From the NCBI GenBank assembly GCA_001695595.3, contig MBPM02000103.1:1-64000 (forward strand): a stretch of 64,000 nt of DNA, given 5' to 3'. The translations under genes were made by a program, and so were the position numbers. A model generated the notes under the pieces. It was not told the DNA's origin and did not search any database. It saw nothing but the letters and a program-made list of their open reading frames with translations. Of the stretch, positions 49,393-61,216 are shown in pieces. The stretch is from Plasmopara viticola. Lineage: Eukaryota > Oomycota > Peronosporomycetes > Peronosporales > Peronosporaceae. Within the stretch, counting starts at the first letter, position 1. Each line of letters opens with the position of its first letter.

Positions 49393-52300
49393 GATGACGA
49401 CGCAGTTGCTTGTTTGCTATACGTCTGATGGTATGAATTAGCTAGTTTTTTGGGCTGTGACTCGTGCAAAAAAATCTGGTTAATATACAAGCCAAAAAAG
49501 CACATTTCGTTCGGCGTTCAGAGTCTCTTTCGATTTAAGGGAAAAAATGAAGGGACGGACTTCTCTTTGGCTTTGAAAGAAGTCGGCTTGTTGAGAGCAC
49601 CGGAGTAATTGGTAATTTTCGTTTTTTGAATAGTCGACTCTCGCAGTCGGTCCAGAGCAAGTGAAAAATGACTAACTTGAACGCATATCAGATATCTTCG
49701 ATCTCATGCCGCTTATTTTTCTACACATTCTCGTTTCGTGGTGAATGTCCGAGCAAAATCAAGTTCCAGTAACGAGGAACTATAGAAACGGTAATTTAGA
49801 TGCGTATGATGATGGGCCACAAAGCTCGCGTAAGAGCACAAGTGCCGCTGCGTCTTAACGGATTCAGGGACAAAAAAATGTCTAAAGCCATTGACGACTT
49901 TGAAAACAACCGCTCTTGAGCGGGAGTAACTAGAAGGTAACATTTGAGTCCAAACTTTTACAAATCAAAAGCGGAAGGCCTAGAAGATGCATGCGCAGCT
50001 GCACAAATTAGTTAAGCGTACATATTAAGTGGCTTAAGTATATGCCATCATTGTAATCACGATACATACGAAATTTCTTTTTTACTGATTGCGAAGTTTT
50101 GGTTCTAGTTTAGTCGACATGATGCCATTGTCGTCAACGCTATTGATTTTTTTCTCGCTTTTCTCTATGGCTGTTCACGCTATCTAATTTTGTAGGTTGA
50201 TATAATTGATTGGTAGATCCATTGCAAGTATAGCAATAATCAAGTATTAGAAGCACTGGTCGTTCAGCAAAAGAAAGCAATTGTAAGGCCTTATAAAGTT
50301 TGTGAACTCTCAGGGCTAATTGCTCTGCTCTCGTGCAACACAATCGGATGAGACCTGGTGTGTGTCGCTGGCCGAATGATGCGCGGCTTTGCACGTAATT
50401 GGGCTGGGTAGCTCTTCAGTGTACTTGCGTTGCAAACGAGAAGTTTTTCCTCCATTTTATTAACCAGTCGTAAGATTCGGGATTAAGAGACGCTCAGCAC
50501 AACACGATGTCGACAAATGGCACTCATTCCGACGTAAGTGCCGACGTATACAACGTCAGCCATGCTCATCATATAGTTTTATCACTCGGTGGAACACTCG
50601 CGTAAGCGCATGGTGCAGTTTCTTCACTCACTGAAACTGCTGATAAGGCTAAACAGATGTCGATGTGCGATTAGCGAAGCCCTCTACTAAAGGTTTGCGT
50701 CAATCGGTGCGCAGCTTGTAGGCAAAAGCCCTCAACTAAGAGGCTCATGCAATGTGGCGACAGGAACTAAATTGCGGTAGAATTAGCATGCGCAAGCTCA
50801 GTAGGAGACTGTCTCGACTAGGAGCACGCGATCAAGCTTTGTACTGGAAAGTCAAGATCACCATGGAACCCGGCCGGCTTGCATCGCGTTAGCAAGAAAT
50901 TCATCGTGCCGGAAGTCTTGCCACAAACGTTCTAAATATATAGCTGACCAAAACGCCAGGTCTTGGTGACAACCATGTCGAAAGGCATGCCCACTCAATG
51001 TCAATCCCGTGACGCCGGGCATTTGCAGTCGAAACATCAAGATTCTTCCAGATACTCCATTTCAGGAGGGAATACCTTCTCAGCTGCCCGCTGAATATGG
51101 TTCAAATGAAGGCGGTCGGATAGGAGTCGCGCACAGACTATACAAGTTTTCAGATACATAGTAGGTGACGTGTCACTCTATTCGTATCGATGGAGCAGCG
51201 TCTCCGATATTTTAGCCTATTTAACGTCGAACATACAGCAACCGCATCCACGATCAGTAAATTACGTGTTAATCCACGCGCACCATTAGTGCAGTGTAGC
51301 ATATGCCTCAGCCTCTTCTCGGCAATGCCAAGACATAATGCAGCAAGTGCTGGTTTCAACAAGCGTTGCTCAGCGGGTTGCGTGTTGCCACATGTGCATC
51401 GTCTTGGTCGCGTCACCAAGACTTTCACCTTCACTCAGCTAGAATTTGCATAAATTGCAGCACACACTGTTTTACTCTATGCGTGATTTATTGGATAATG
51501 TACAATGCCACTTGCATTGCAAGGATTTTGCTATATATGCCATGGCAGATTGTCAACCAAGCCGCTCATGGTATGCAGCGAGTGCTGATTTCTTCCGGCA
51601 CCGCTCGGTGACATTTTTGTCTCGCTGCGCCCCATTTTTTATACTGGCTCAATTTTACGCAAGCCATGCCATCACCGACTTGTAGCAAAAATGCTAGTCG
51701 GACAGTGGTCGCTATATGTCCGTTGTAAAATAGTGAGCCGAAGGTTGAGAAATGTGGGGAGCCACCCCTTTAAAACGCGTCGATTCCTTTTTGACGCTCT
51801 GATGAGCAAAACTCTTTGCTGGACGTCAATTTCGGCGTCGAGGAATTGTATCGACACGAATTTGACATCATGAGTCCCGCCAACGCCATCTATGTAATTA
51901 TGGAGGAAACAAAGACATATAGGCTGTGGGCGTCAAATCAAGGATAAGGAGGGCATACATCAGGCATGAGTTCTCTTTGCTATGTGGTCGCCTACTACCG
52001 GTGGCTGTCAAACTCACACCAGAAATTAGCAGCTCGCCGACGACCTCGTCTTTTTTGTCAAGAAATGACTAAGTGCTGCAGCTCTGAGTTCTTTGGGTTG
52101 TTTTCTTCGATAGCTTTTTCAGACTTAACCTCGTAGTTGCAACGCTCGGTAAGCGTGCTACCCGATACTAAGCCCTAATACTATGGCAACTTCAGCCCAA
52201 ATTTTAAGTCTATCCCGTTTAATCATGCTAACTGCGTATAGCCTAGTGGTAGTGCTTCCCCACTCATCCAACTTTAATTGAAATGCGTCTTATAAAGCTC

Positions 52301-53657
52301 ATGTAGAGCTGGTTGTGCTTTTAAAAATTGATAAGATTATACTCCTTAATAGGTCGATAGAAGCACGGGCGCAGTTTGGTTATAAAGAAGAAGCAGTTCC
52401 GTTTGCAGGGAAAGCTCTAGCATTTGTGTTTATTAGGTTTCGTCTTGTAATTTCTTTTCGTTTGGTCGAAATATTCTGTTTGAGAATCTTAGCTAACAGC
52501 AATTTTATCGCCCACGCGTTTTACAACATTCAGCTGCTTCGACATTAAGATCCCTTCTTGCTTTTGAAGTTTGAAGGCTTGTTTCGGCAAGCCGCATGGT
52601 CATTCCTTTACATCAATAGTAAAGATAGCGCAAACGGACTATTGGAAATTAGCCGATAGAATCACGACAAGGGGCATAAAACCTAATTCATTATTAGATG
52701 GAAGCTTAACAAGTGAAATAATGCTGCTTTAGCGTCTCGGCATATTCGCACACACACTGCGCAACATGTCCACGACGTATAGATTCACTTGCTCGTCGTA
52801 TCATCAATTTGGCGGAAACTTCCCTGTGGACGTGGTAAGCCTGGCGCTTAGCCCCTTAGCGACACATTTGGAGCAAGATCTCGAACACTTTGTTTAGAAG
52901 AACACCATCGAGGTACAGCGTTGCTTTTTGACACCGTCAAATGTGTCCGTCATAGACGTCAAATTAGCAATTGCTCATTCGGTCTGCAAAGACCATAGTA
53001 TCAGAGCTTCCTGCTTTAAATCGGACTCAAAATCCGTTTTTTCGCCTCTTCGCAAATAAAAGACAACGACAAGCTTATAAATGGTGCGGCCGCATTAGGC
53101 AAATTTTCTACTTGTTAAGATACTGTGCATGTGTGTGCACATATGTGCAGACCCACGTGTACGATTTGTGCAGATGCTTTTCAATGCATGTTTTACCGCC
53201 AAGCATGCTATAAAAGCACACGTTACATAAAAATTAGTCACAAAACAGTACTACACGTGGTATGTTTACTCGATTAAAAATGTAATTCAACAGCCCGACC
53301 GCTATCAAGACCAAAGTGGCCTTGCACTCAACCGCGCCGATTTAAAGTTACCTCTCACCACAGCCTGTAGCACAGGTCATCATGCGCATCAACACCACGA
53401 ATAAGGTCAGATTAGACAAAGTCATGGGTATGATATGAGCTAGCTCACACTCTAAGTGACGCGATAACACATCAGCCACAGTGTTCTGGCTTTCTGGTTT
53501 ATCTCACCTCAATGCTGTGCTACACAAAATAAGCGCAGTTTGTAATTATGTGGCGACATATCCCAGCGCGTAACTACTTAAATCACGAATGACATGATGC
53601 CTGGAAGACAAATCGTTAATTTGAAGAAGATTATTCGTCATCACCAAAACCTACTTG

Positions 53658-55700
53658 TCATGGATAGATAGTTCTTTCTGTAAGTATTGAGCAGCCGAGA
53701 TATATATTCATCTTTAGATCTCGATTTACTTCGCGTAGCACGATAACTTTGACGCCTTCCGACGACACTAAGTCGTCGCTTTGGAGCAGACAAAGCAAGA
53801 GTCGGCGCCCGCAACAAATTCTTGCTGGCATTGTTAAATGTTTGTCGGTGCTAAGATCTTCGAAACTTTCCGTTTCTTTGCTTATAAGATTGAATAGTGG
53901 CCTCAAATCTTCTGTATCCTTATCATTAAAGTTATGTGACCAATTAGTACGACCAAATGTTTTACTTCCAATTATATTTTTGACTTGATCGTCGGCTTTG
54001 CAGTGATCGTTGACACTCCTCCCTGGCTCGAGCCAAACTATTTGACATAAGCTAGCAAGAGTATTATTCTGCGCGCCTCCAATATTTTTCATGCACGAGC
54101 TTACCGGCAAGGAGCTAGTATTTATGCGTGTTTCATCTTCTTAACCAATTTAATCTTTAATCATGGGCGGATGCAATTGCATCCAAGCCACGTAATAGTT
54201 TCTCAATTGTCGAGGCAGAAAAGTTTTTCAGTAAATTATATAAATGCATCTATCAGTATATGCAAGAATTTTGCCCCCACGCAATACAACCTGGACATTT
54301 TACGCTAATGACTCTTACATGGAAGGTCTGCACTGGGTTGATTGAAGGTCGACGACCTTGGTAGCCACCTGTTTTACTTTTAACGAAGCTTTGTTGATTT
54401 AAAAAGCGCCTCTTCTAGAAGAAAAATTGCACTATTGGTGCAGACTTTGGGCCGAGTCGGTCAGCGTTCAGAGCATTAACTGTCGATACTGGACGGTATT
54501 AGTGTCGAGAACTAGAGTCCGAAACGTGGAGTGGCATATTCACCAGTAAGCTACTCATCACTCGCTGTATGCCGTGAATAGCATATTTTATTCAAGCCAA
54601 AGCAGTATGAATGGATCTCTATCACTGCGCATGATACGTTGTCGAATAATGCTTGTAAGCAATAGCACTCACTGCATGTCATAAGTGGCATGGTTAAATG
54701 TACGCGAAGACAGCACGTATCAACTGCGCGGCGCTTTAATTAAACAGCACTTTCTGCTTGTTGTGAATGGGGCGGTTGTCGTTCAGTCAAGGTGTTAGGG
54801 CGACGGTACGTGTAGTGACATATAAATCTCTGAGCACTTCTCGCATGGCGCAGCACTCGCTGCATGTATGGTTGGAGGCAGCATCACGTAATTTGTTTGT
54901 TTTATGTACGCCCCACTATGCACTTTCGCGGGATATGTAGATAGAATACTGCGTTGACAAATTAAGTGCTTTTTTGCTTTTGCTTATGGCAGTAAGTGCT
55001 ATCTTGAACGCAGACAGATATGCGATTGATACCTGCCCTTCATTCGTGCTTAAAATTAGCTCGCATAGATCTTTTTCTAAACCAGGAGCTTCCAGCTCAA
55101 ATTTCACGTGATACGCTGTGACATCTCGGAGGCGAAAGTTCTTTCCATCGAGTTCGCGGATATAAATCAGTTAGTATTAGATGATGAAGTTTAAGTTTGT
55201 GACATCCTGAAGGTTTATGTTACTTCTCTTCGATTGAACCGTGGTGATGATTTACTTCCATGCTAGGTGCATACCACCCTTGTTGGCTGGCTTCCTATCA
55301 AACCGAGTGACTATATTTGAAGCAGAATAATAGCGCGCGCATAAATGCCGTAAGTCCACGCTGGGACAAAAGACCAAGTGGCGTTTATAAATGCCGCACG
55401 AGAATTTAGCCTCGAACGTTCCTCGCAAGGCCAAAAGAGGTGCGATACTCTTGACACCATCGCCTGCATCACCAGGTAACATCTGTCCGGAATGTCCTCA
55501 TCCTCTTCGCTAGCCCCTCTTCTGGAGAGTGGATAGACTTTTCACGAACCAGCATTAACTAGCAGGGGGAGAATTACATTCCTCCTTGCCCACTACATTT
55601 ATGACCTTGGCTGCAGAACCGAGGCAAGGAATGTACACAAGGTTACCGCTTTTATTTTGCCCTTGTCTTCCTTGCTTCCAATGTTTGCTGCCTTTTTAAC
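53658..55700 (-). pseudogene. Cluster of minus-strand coding relics, unknown family
   Basis: Several protein-like stretches lie on the same strand in order: about 55700-55570 (ends near GNLVYIPCLGSAAKVINVVG), 55482-55252 (76 codons), 55170-54916 (about 84 codons, including RELDGKNFRLRDVTAYHVKF) and 54110-53658 (150 codons). Stops and frame changes separate them and the gaps are too irregular for a clear exon model. They may be one dead gene of about 2 kb or unrelated pieces. No domain was recognised. Confidence 0.3.
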
Positions 55701-55985
55701 AAGGGCGTCTCAGGTCGGGTTTATGCCCCTGAAAAGTATGAATTTCCTATCCTTTTGGTGAGACCTATTACATGGCGGGTGGTAGTGTATTACACCTGGT
55801 GATGCGGTTGTTTTGACAACGTTTTTATCAAGCTAGGATAGGATATAGTCGCTGCCTCAATTATGAAGTTATGTCTGAACGACTCCTCTGTGCAAGGTGC
55901 TGTGTGATCTTGTCACAGTGTGATACGAATACAGCAAATGAGTAACTAACACTTGTCTACAAAATTCTTTTCTGTAAAATCAAGT

Positions 55986-56273
55986 TTAAGATCCTACAGC
56001 TGCATGCGATAATTGTTTCATCCCTCTAGGCTTCTTTTTTCTAAGGCTCTTTGTTTTTCCGACCAACTCAAACACTTTGAGTAGCCCGTCAACATCCTTG
56101 CGTCCAAATCGAAAGTTCGGCTTACAGACTTTTCATCATCAAGAGTCCACATCATGTTTTAAACCGCACCGTCGGTTTCACGTCGTTGTTTTCGATTACG
56201 GCTTAACGGTAAAGGTGCTCTTCTTCTTCGTCTTGGTTGTGTCCTTGCCAAGTACAGTGTCAACATCCGCCAT
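55986..56273 (-). CDS. Small basic protein, two exons, unknown
   Basis: ATG 56273 opens exon 56208-56273 (22 codons, TKTKKKSTFT at the end); an 87-nt GT-AG intron (56121-56207) leads in phase to exon 55986-56120 (44 residues, containing FRFGRKDVDGLLKVFELVGK). The 66-residue product is lysine-rich, as in small nucleolar or ribosome-associated proteins, but I recognise no family. Support: clean splice sites, protein-like second exon, and head-to-head position only 113 bp from the CPSF2 start. Another plus-strand ORF covers the same bases but has no proper start. Additional exons beyond 55986 cannot be excluded. Confidence 0.45.
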
Positions 56274-56386
56274 CCTGGATTTCAAGTATAAATTCTCGGC
56301 TTTATATAACAAGGGTCCTTAATCTACACACTAATGCTACATTTTACCTTAAAGCGTAGTCTAAATTTCCGGCTGCGGTAGTAGCA
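56274..56386. promoter_or_regulatory. Putative compact bidirectional promoter
   Basis: Only 113 bp separate the start codons of CPSF2 (+) and the small basic protein (-). No core element was recognised. Depends on the reality of the small gene. Confidence 0.4.
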
Positions 56387-59257
56387 ATGGCGGTGATCAC
56401 CTTCACGCCTCTGTACGGCGTCCATTCCAGCGCGCCTTGCTGCGCATACCTTCTAGAAGTGGACGAAGTTTGCATTCTACTCGATTGTGGCTGGACGGAC
56501 GCGTACGACGTGGAGTTATTAAAGCCTTTGCAACGCGTAGTGGATCGCATCGATTTAGTGCTCGTGTCGCATCTAGACTTGGCGCATATGGGGGCATTAC
56601 CCTACGCCATGGGAAAGCTAGGACTGAATGCACCGGTATATGGGACGCTACCAGTGCACCGCATGGGCCAAATTGCACTGTACGATGCCTTTCAGGCTAA
56701 AACGAAGCACAATAGCGACTTTGCCCTCTTTTCACTGGACGACGTGGATTTGGTGTTTGAGCGATTCAAACAGCTCAAGTACTCGGAGAAATTGACCCTT
56801 ACAAGTAGTGGAGAAGGCATTGTGATTACGCCTCATGTGGCTGGTCATTTAATTGGTGGAGCTCTCTGGAGGATTATAAAGGAGACGGTAAGGAGAGAGA
56901 AGATGGAAAAGGTATGATAAGCTCACGATATTTGGCTGAGATGACCGTAATTAGGACGACATTATCTACGCAGTCGATTATAATCATCGCTCGGAGCATG
57001 TGCTGCAAAAAACGATCTTGGACTCGTTTACGTGAGTAGTGGTTGCCATGAGATCATAGGATTAACTTATTTCTTACCTTTTTACGTTTATTCTGATGGA
57101 ATGTAGTCGCCCGACGCTCCTCATTACCGACTCAATGAACCTTCACGCAGAGCAGCCAAAATTAAAAGATCGAGACAGCAAAGTAGGTCCTTACTTTGTC
57201 TCTTGGGTGTGGCTATCCGTACTAAATACGTTCTTGTGCTCAGATCATGATGGAGATTTTAAAGACAATTCGGAACGGAGGAAATGTATTGATTCCCACT
57301 GATAGCTCTGGTCGTGTGCTCGAGTTGATGCGAGTGCTGGACCAATACTGGATTCAGAACAAGTCAGCGATTAGCTATTGCTGGTCGTGACGTATACCAC
57401 TAACTGGTGTCGCTTTCTCTACGCGTAGGCTTCGAGATCCTATCGCATTGCTTCATGACATGAGCTACTATACACCTAAAGCGGCACAGGCCATGCTGGA
57501 ATGGTGCAACGACCGTATTGCGAAAAACTTTGACGTCAGTCGCCAAAATCCTTTTCAATTCACGTACGTTTTAAAGCTCTTGATATTGGACGTTGATGTC
57601 GTACCTGACTGTAATATGCCTGCTTCAGACACATTCATTTGGTCCACACACTGGAAGAATTAGATGCTTTGCCGACCCCAAAGGTGCGTTTAAGGTCTTT
57701 TTTTTAACCACAGAAAGCATCGTTCTAATGTAAATGTTACTCTTGTAGGTGGTCTTAGCTACGTCGCCTAGTCTTGAATGTGGTTTTGCCAAAGACATTT
57801 TTATTCGATGGGCTCCCGATCCTCGAAACAGCATCATCTTTACGTCAACAACACTCGAGACGTCATTTGCCTCCCGTGTCCTTGAGCTGGTGAAAGACCC
57901 GGTCGGTGAAAAAACCATTTCCTGTTTGGTGACGCAAAAGGTGTTTCTGGACGGAGCCGAGCTTGCCTTGTACGAAGTGAAAGAGCGTAAACGTCTTCGT
58001 GCAGAAGCAGAAACGAAGGCAAAGGAGATTGAAGAAGCTGCAATGGAAGACATTATGATGGGAATTGAAGACTTCGAGTCCGAGTCGGAAGAAGAGCAAG
58101 CTGCACAACAAGAAGGTAAGCTACGCTAGTCTTTTTTACTCTTGTGGGTTTGTAGCTAATTACGCTGGATGTTGTAGTCCAGCTTCGCGGCACTTTTAAG
58201 GTTGGTTTGGGGCAATTCGCGTCGGTTCGATATCCCATGTTTTTTGCTGTGGAGCCAAAGATCGATTGGGATGAATATGGAGAGGTACGATGTCGTTGCG
58301 ATTAGAGGACAAGAATGGAGCTAGACATTGACTTGTGCGCAGATCATCAATCCAGACGACTTCAAAGACGCAACCTTGTTAGCTAATCGTCAGGCTCGTC
58401 GAAATATCATTGAAGACGTGGATGGGGATGAAGACATGGAGAAGGGTGATCAAGAGATTGCAGCCGAGACCCGTCCGACGAAGACCGTCACGAACGAAGT
58501 AGTCGTGACTGTAAGACGACCTTTGTCTCTTAATGACAGGCATTTTGACCGTATTGACTCGTACTTTGAATCTGACTTAGATCGCGGCTCGAATCACGCA
58601 AGTGGATTTTGATGGGATTGCTGACGGCCGCGCGATTCGGAATTGTTTAAGCAACGTCAAACCTCGAAAACTGATTCTAGTCCATGGGACTGAAAAGACG
58701 ACAAAGGAGCTAAAACACTTTGTCGAGGCGTCTATTCCCATGTGTGAAGCAGTGTTTACGCCAAACGTGATGGAGTGTATCGATATTGAGTCCGACACGA
58801 ATGTGTACAAATTGTCAGTGAAGGAGTCATTGTATACATCGGCCGTGTTTCGAAAAGTATGGTTGGGCCTATGGGTTGCATTTGTGGCAGGAAATTGTGA
58901 TTTAAGGGCTTTTTATTTGTGATTTAGGTCGGTAGTCACGAAGTGGCTTACGTCACTGGACAACTTGTGCTCTCCGAGAATAGCTCAGTACCGGTTTTGC
59001 AACCTCTGAGTGAGAATAATGGCCGAACAACTCACGAGCCTATCCTGCTGAGCGACGGCAAGATGAAGCTGGATGTGATGAAACAAGTGCTGGGTAAAGC
59101 TGGCTTTCAAGCCAAGTTTCGCGGTGGAATGCTCGTTTGCAATGATGGTGTGGTACTGAAGCGCGCAATGAATAACGAGGTTGTGATGGAGGGCACGCTG
59201 TCGAAAAATTATTATCGCATTCGATCGTTGTTGTACGACCAGTTTACGCTAGTCTAG
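56387..59257 (+). CDS. CPSF2: Cleavage and polyadenylation specificity factor, 100-kDa subunit
   Basis: Eleven exons: 56387-56911, 56955-57031, 57107-57182, 57244-57362, 57429-57563, 57629-57683, 57749-58115, 58178-58284, 58343-58510, 58581-58856, 58928-59257. They join in frame to about 744 residues (human 782), and every intron (43-76 nt) has GT and AG ends. The N-terminal metallo-beta-lactamase fold includes LLDCGWTDAYD and SHLDLAHMGALPYAMGKLG, where the HXHXDH zinc motif is degenerate, as expected for the inactive CPSF100. The beta-CASP part follows ([59 protein letters not shown]), then KIDWDEYGE, KPRKLILVHG and the C-terminal YYRIRSLLYDQF. It pairs with the nuclease CPSF73 and symplekin in mRNA 3' end cleavage. 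SSU72 at 22745 works in the same machinery. The intron density contrasts with the single-exon neighbours. Confidence 0.95.
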
Positions 59258-59402
59258 GACCAAGGATTAGAATACCGGTAGTTTGACTCTGTATCTGTAA
59301 AATTGACATTATCGGTATTAAACCATCCAACCTTTTTTTACGTAATATCCTGTCATATTCGATACAGATACCTCCTTCGGCCCAAGTGGCTCAGCTGAAA
59401 AG

Positions 59403-60161
59403 ATGTTGGCCCTCCCGCGGTTTGCTGCACGTTTTGGTGCTCGCTCTGTGCCTTGCTTCTCGACTGCAGCTACTGTACCCCAGGAGGATGCTTTCAATGT
59501 ACTGCATCTTGTAGTACGTGAGGGTGAAGGTTCGCGTGCGTCTCGACGTTTGCGCAAGCAAGGGTTGCTCCCAGGCGTGCTCTATGGCGAGGGTGAAGAC
59601 GGCACGGATGAGCGCGTTCTCGTCTCTCTTCCTACGCGCACATTCAAGCACTTACATCAGAAATTATGGACGTCCATTGAAAACCAGGTATTTCAGATTC
59701 AAGTCGATGACAAGCCACCTATAAAGGCCTACATGCGCGACGTACAGCTGGATCCCGTGACGGATGTGCCCATGGCTGTCAACTTTCTGCGCTTTAAACC
59801 TGGGCGTACTTTATCGATTCCTATTACATATTTTAACGAAGAAGGCAGCCCCGGCCTCAAGCGCGGAGGTTTTATCAATCACATTTATCACTCGCTCGAC
59901 TGTACCATCTTTACGGATAAAATCCCAACTACGCTACCGATCGACGTCAATGGCCTACACGTTGGTGACAAGGTCCACCTTGAGGCTATTAAATTTCCAG
60001 ATGGAGTGGTGCCAAACATTGCAAAAGGATCTCTGATCGCTAAAATTGCTGGTCGTCGTGGCCTTATTCCGCGCGTAGAGCCTGTGGTGAAGGAGGTTGT
60101 GGAGCAGAAGGAGGAGCAGGACGAGGATGAAGAGTTTGATGACTGGAATGACATATTCTAA
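59403..60161 (+). CDS. Mitochondrial 50S ribosomal protein bL25m
   Basis: Single-exon ORF of 252 residues from ATG 59403, 145 bp after CPSF2 on the same strand. Residues 1-25 (MLALPRFAARFGARSVPCFS...) are basic and non-acidic, a mitochondrial targeting peptide. The rest follows the bL25/CTC family: GSRASRRLRKQGLLPGVLYGEG near the N-terminus (5S rRNA-binding domain), then the TL5/CTC beta domain (RDVQLDPVTDVPMAVNFLRF, PGLKRGGFINHIYH, IDVNGLHVGDKVHLEAIKFP). The C-terminus ends in an acidic tail (EEQDEDEEFDDWNDIF). In bacteria the protein binds 5S rRNA in the central protuberance of the large subunit; here the target peptide points to mitochondrial ribosomes. Confidence 0.92.
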   Translation: MLALPRFAARFGARSVPCFSTAATVPQEDAFNVLHLVVREGEGSRASRRLRKQGLLPGVLYGEGEDGTDERVLVSLPTRTFKHLHQKLWTSIENQVFQIQVDDKPPIKAYMRDVQLDPVTDVPMAVNFLRFKPGRTLSIPITYFNEEGSPGLKRGGFINHIYHSLDCTIFTDKIPTTLPIDVNGLHVGDKVHLEAIKFPDGVVPNIAKGSLIAKIAGRRGLIPRVEPVVKEVVEQKEEQDEDEEFDDWNDIF

Positions 60162-60227
60162 AGAGAAGATAGACAAGTAGCGAGGTGAGGAGGATTATAG
60201 ATGGCAGCTCATGGGTCAAGTATTTTC

Positions 60228-60416
60228 GTATACCGCAGCATACAATAAGCTTCTTATTGTATATTGGCTTTTATTCCACTGGCTTAAAGAGCAACTATAA
60301 TTCTGCAGTTCCACCATCTGACTCTAAAGAGGTGTTTTGGTACAATAAGGCTCTTATTGTTTATTGGCTACAATTCCACTGGCTGACTTTGGCTTAAAGA
60401 AGGATGCACTATCCTT
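60228..60416. repeat. Duplicated hairpin segment at a convergent gene end
   Basis: Two related segments (about 60239-60290 and 60340-60405) share ACAATAAG...CTTATTGT, a 7-8-bp inverted repeat with a tiny loop, followed by ATTGGC and ATTCCACTGGCT, then GGCTTAAAG. The second copy overlaps the stop codon and last residues of the histone-fold gene. Position between two converging genes suggests a role in RNA 3' end formation, but duplication of a coding end is also possible. Confidence 0.6.
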
Positions 60417-60937
60417 CTTCACTGTCTCTAGCTCGTTAATCGCCTTGCTAACGACAGCAACATCTGCTTGAGCAGCTTTGACATCTGGAAAATCTTCACG
60501 CAACCAATCTAGCGACGTCGTAGTTTGTATACTGCGCGTCACGTCCGACGCCTTAATCTGTCGCTTGTTGCGGTACAGCGCCTGCTCGTAGCTTTTCGTG
60601 CCTAAAAATTGAGCAAATAGCTCCTGCAACCGTAAGAAGTATTGAACGCACAGTCAATTCTTTACAAAAAAATTGCAACTTCTTGTTAAATGGTCGTACC
60701 GAGGCTTTGGCGATAGCAATGAGCGCGTCCTTCGAGACCTTGCCAATGTCTGGATCGCTCTGTACAACCTTTCGCACTCGGCCTAATGGGTAGATGCAAA
60801 CATTGATGCTTTGTGCTGCGTTATCCTTGGTAGAAGTCTCCTCATTGATCTGTGGATTGTCCATAAGCTCCTGCTTGTAGCGTGCTTTGTCTTTGGCCGC
60901 CAGCTCCACATACACGTCCTTCTCCTTGTTGAGGATA
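60354..60937 (-). CDS. HMG-box remnant fused to CHRAC15/POLE4-type histone fold, 5' part missing
   Basis: Exons 60700-60937 and 60354-60623 are joined by a 76-nt GT-AG intron (60624-60699) in phase 0. The upstream exon begins within the last helix of an HMG box (EKDVYVELAAKDKARYKQEL), then passes into a histone fold: YPLGRVRKVVQSDPDIGKVS, AKASELFAQFLGTKSYEQA, RQIKASDVTRSI, LDWLREDFP. This is the NF-YC/CHRAC15/POLE4 pattern (L..RV...M..D, K..E.F...L). Family members act in nucleosome-sliding ISWI complexes or in DNA polymerase epsilon. No ATG is found at the 5' side: the frame continues a little beyond 60937 without HMG similarity, and a copia LTR begins at about 61015. The first HMG helices therefore probably lie in an exon on the far side of the copia insertion, or are lost. 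A lysine-rich C-terminus (KKDSASFFKPKSAS) follows. Confidence 0.8.
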
Positions 60938-61014
60938 CTGTTGTCGAAGATGCTGGTGATGATACGCCTCGACCAGCGACTACATATCGGTAAGTATCGG
61001 TATCTGCAATCAGT

Positions 61015-61216
61015 TGATGACTGACTGAGGGAGCGGGTTCAAGATGGGCAAATGATCGGTTTCGGGATGGGAAGATGATCGCGCCCGGATGGTGAGTTGC
61101 TCTGATTGGCTTAGATAAATCATTGGCTTAGAGGTAGCATGTAGTTGTGAACTAAGGACCTTTTTAAATATATTCACTTTGCATTTTACCAACTAGTGCA
61201 CACTCGAGCTTCTTCA
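61015..61216 (+). repeat. Candidate 5' LTR
   Basis: Proposed TG...CA segment of about 202 bp beginning TGATGACTGACTGAGGGAGC and ending TTCTTCA directly before the primer site. It includes an AT-rich TTTAAATATATTC box near 61164-61176 that could serve as the core promoter. The left boundary is a guess from the TG start. A matching 3' LTR downstream would settle it. Confidence 0.45.

Larger units (their letters stand above)
39500..55985. other. 16-kb AT-rich interval with scattered relics
   Basis: No intact gene was found. Coding-like fragments without recognisable domains occur at 40170-40526 (+), 44161-44475 (+), 46835-47242 (-), 51190-51685 (+) and the 53658-55700 block (-). A diverged 40-bp repeat links about 39950 and 48350. 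No tRNA or rRNA gene, LTR pair or inverted-terminal-repeat element could be recognised. Confidence 0.55.

Noticed and set aside
52233..52300. tRNA gene or tRNA-derived SINE
   Set aside because: TAGCCTAGTGGTAGTG resembles an A box, but no B box or foldable acceptor stem follows.
8563..55985. Secreted RXLR or Crinkler effector genes in the gene-poor intervals
   Set aside because: No ORF with both a signal peptide and an RXLR-EER or LXLFLAK motif was found in the open frames read.
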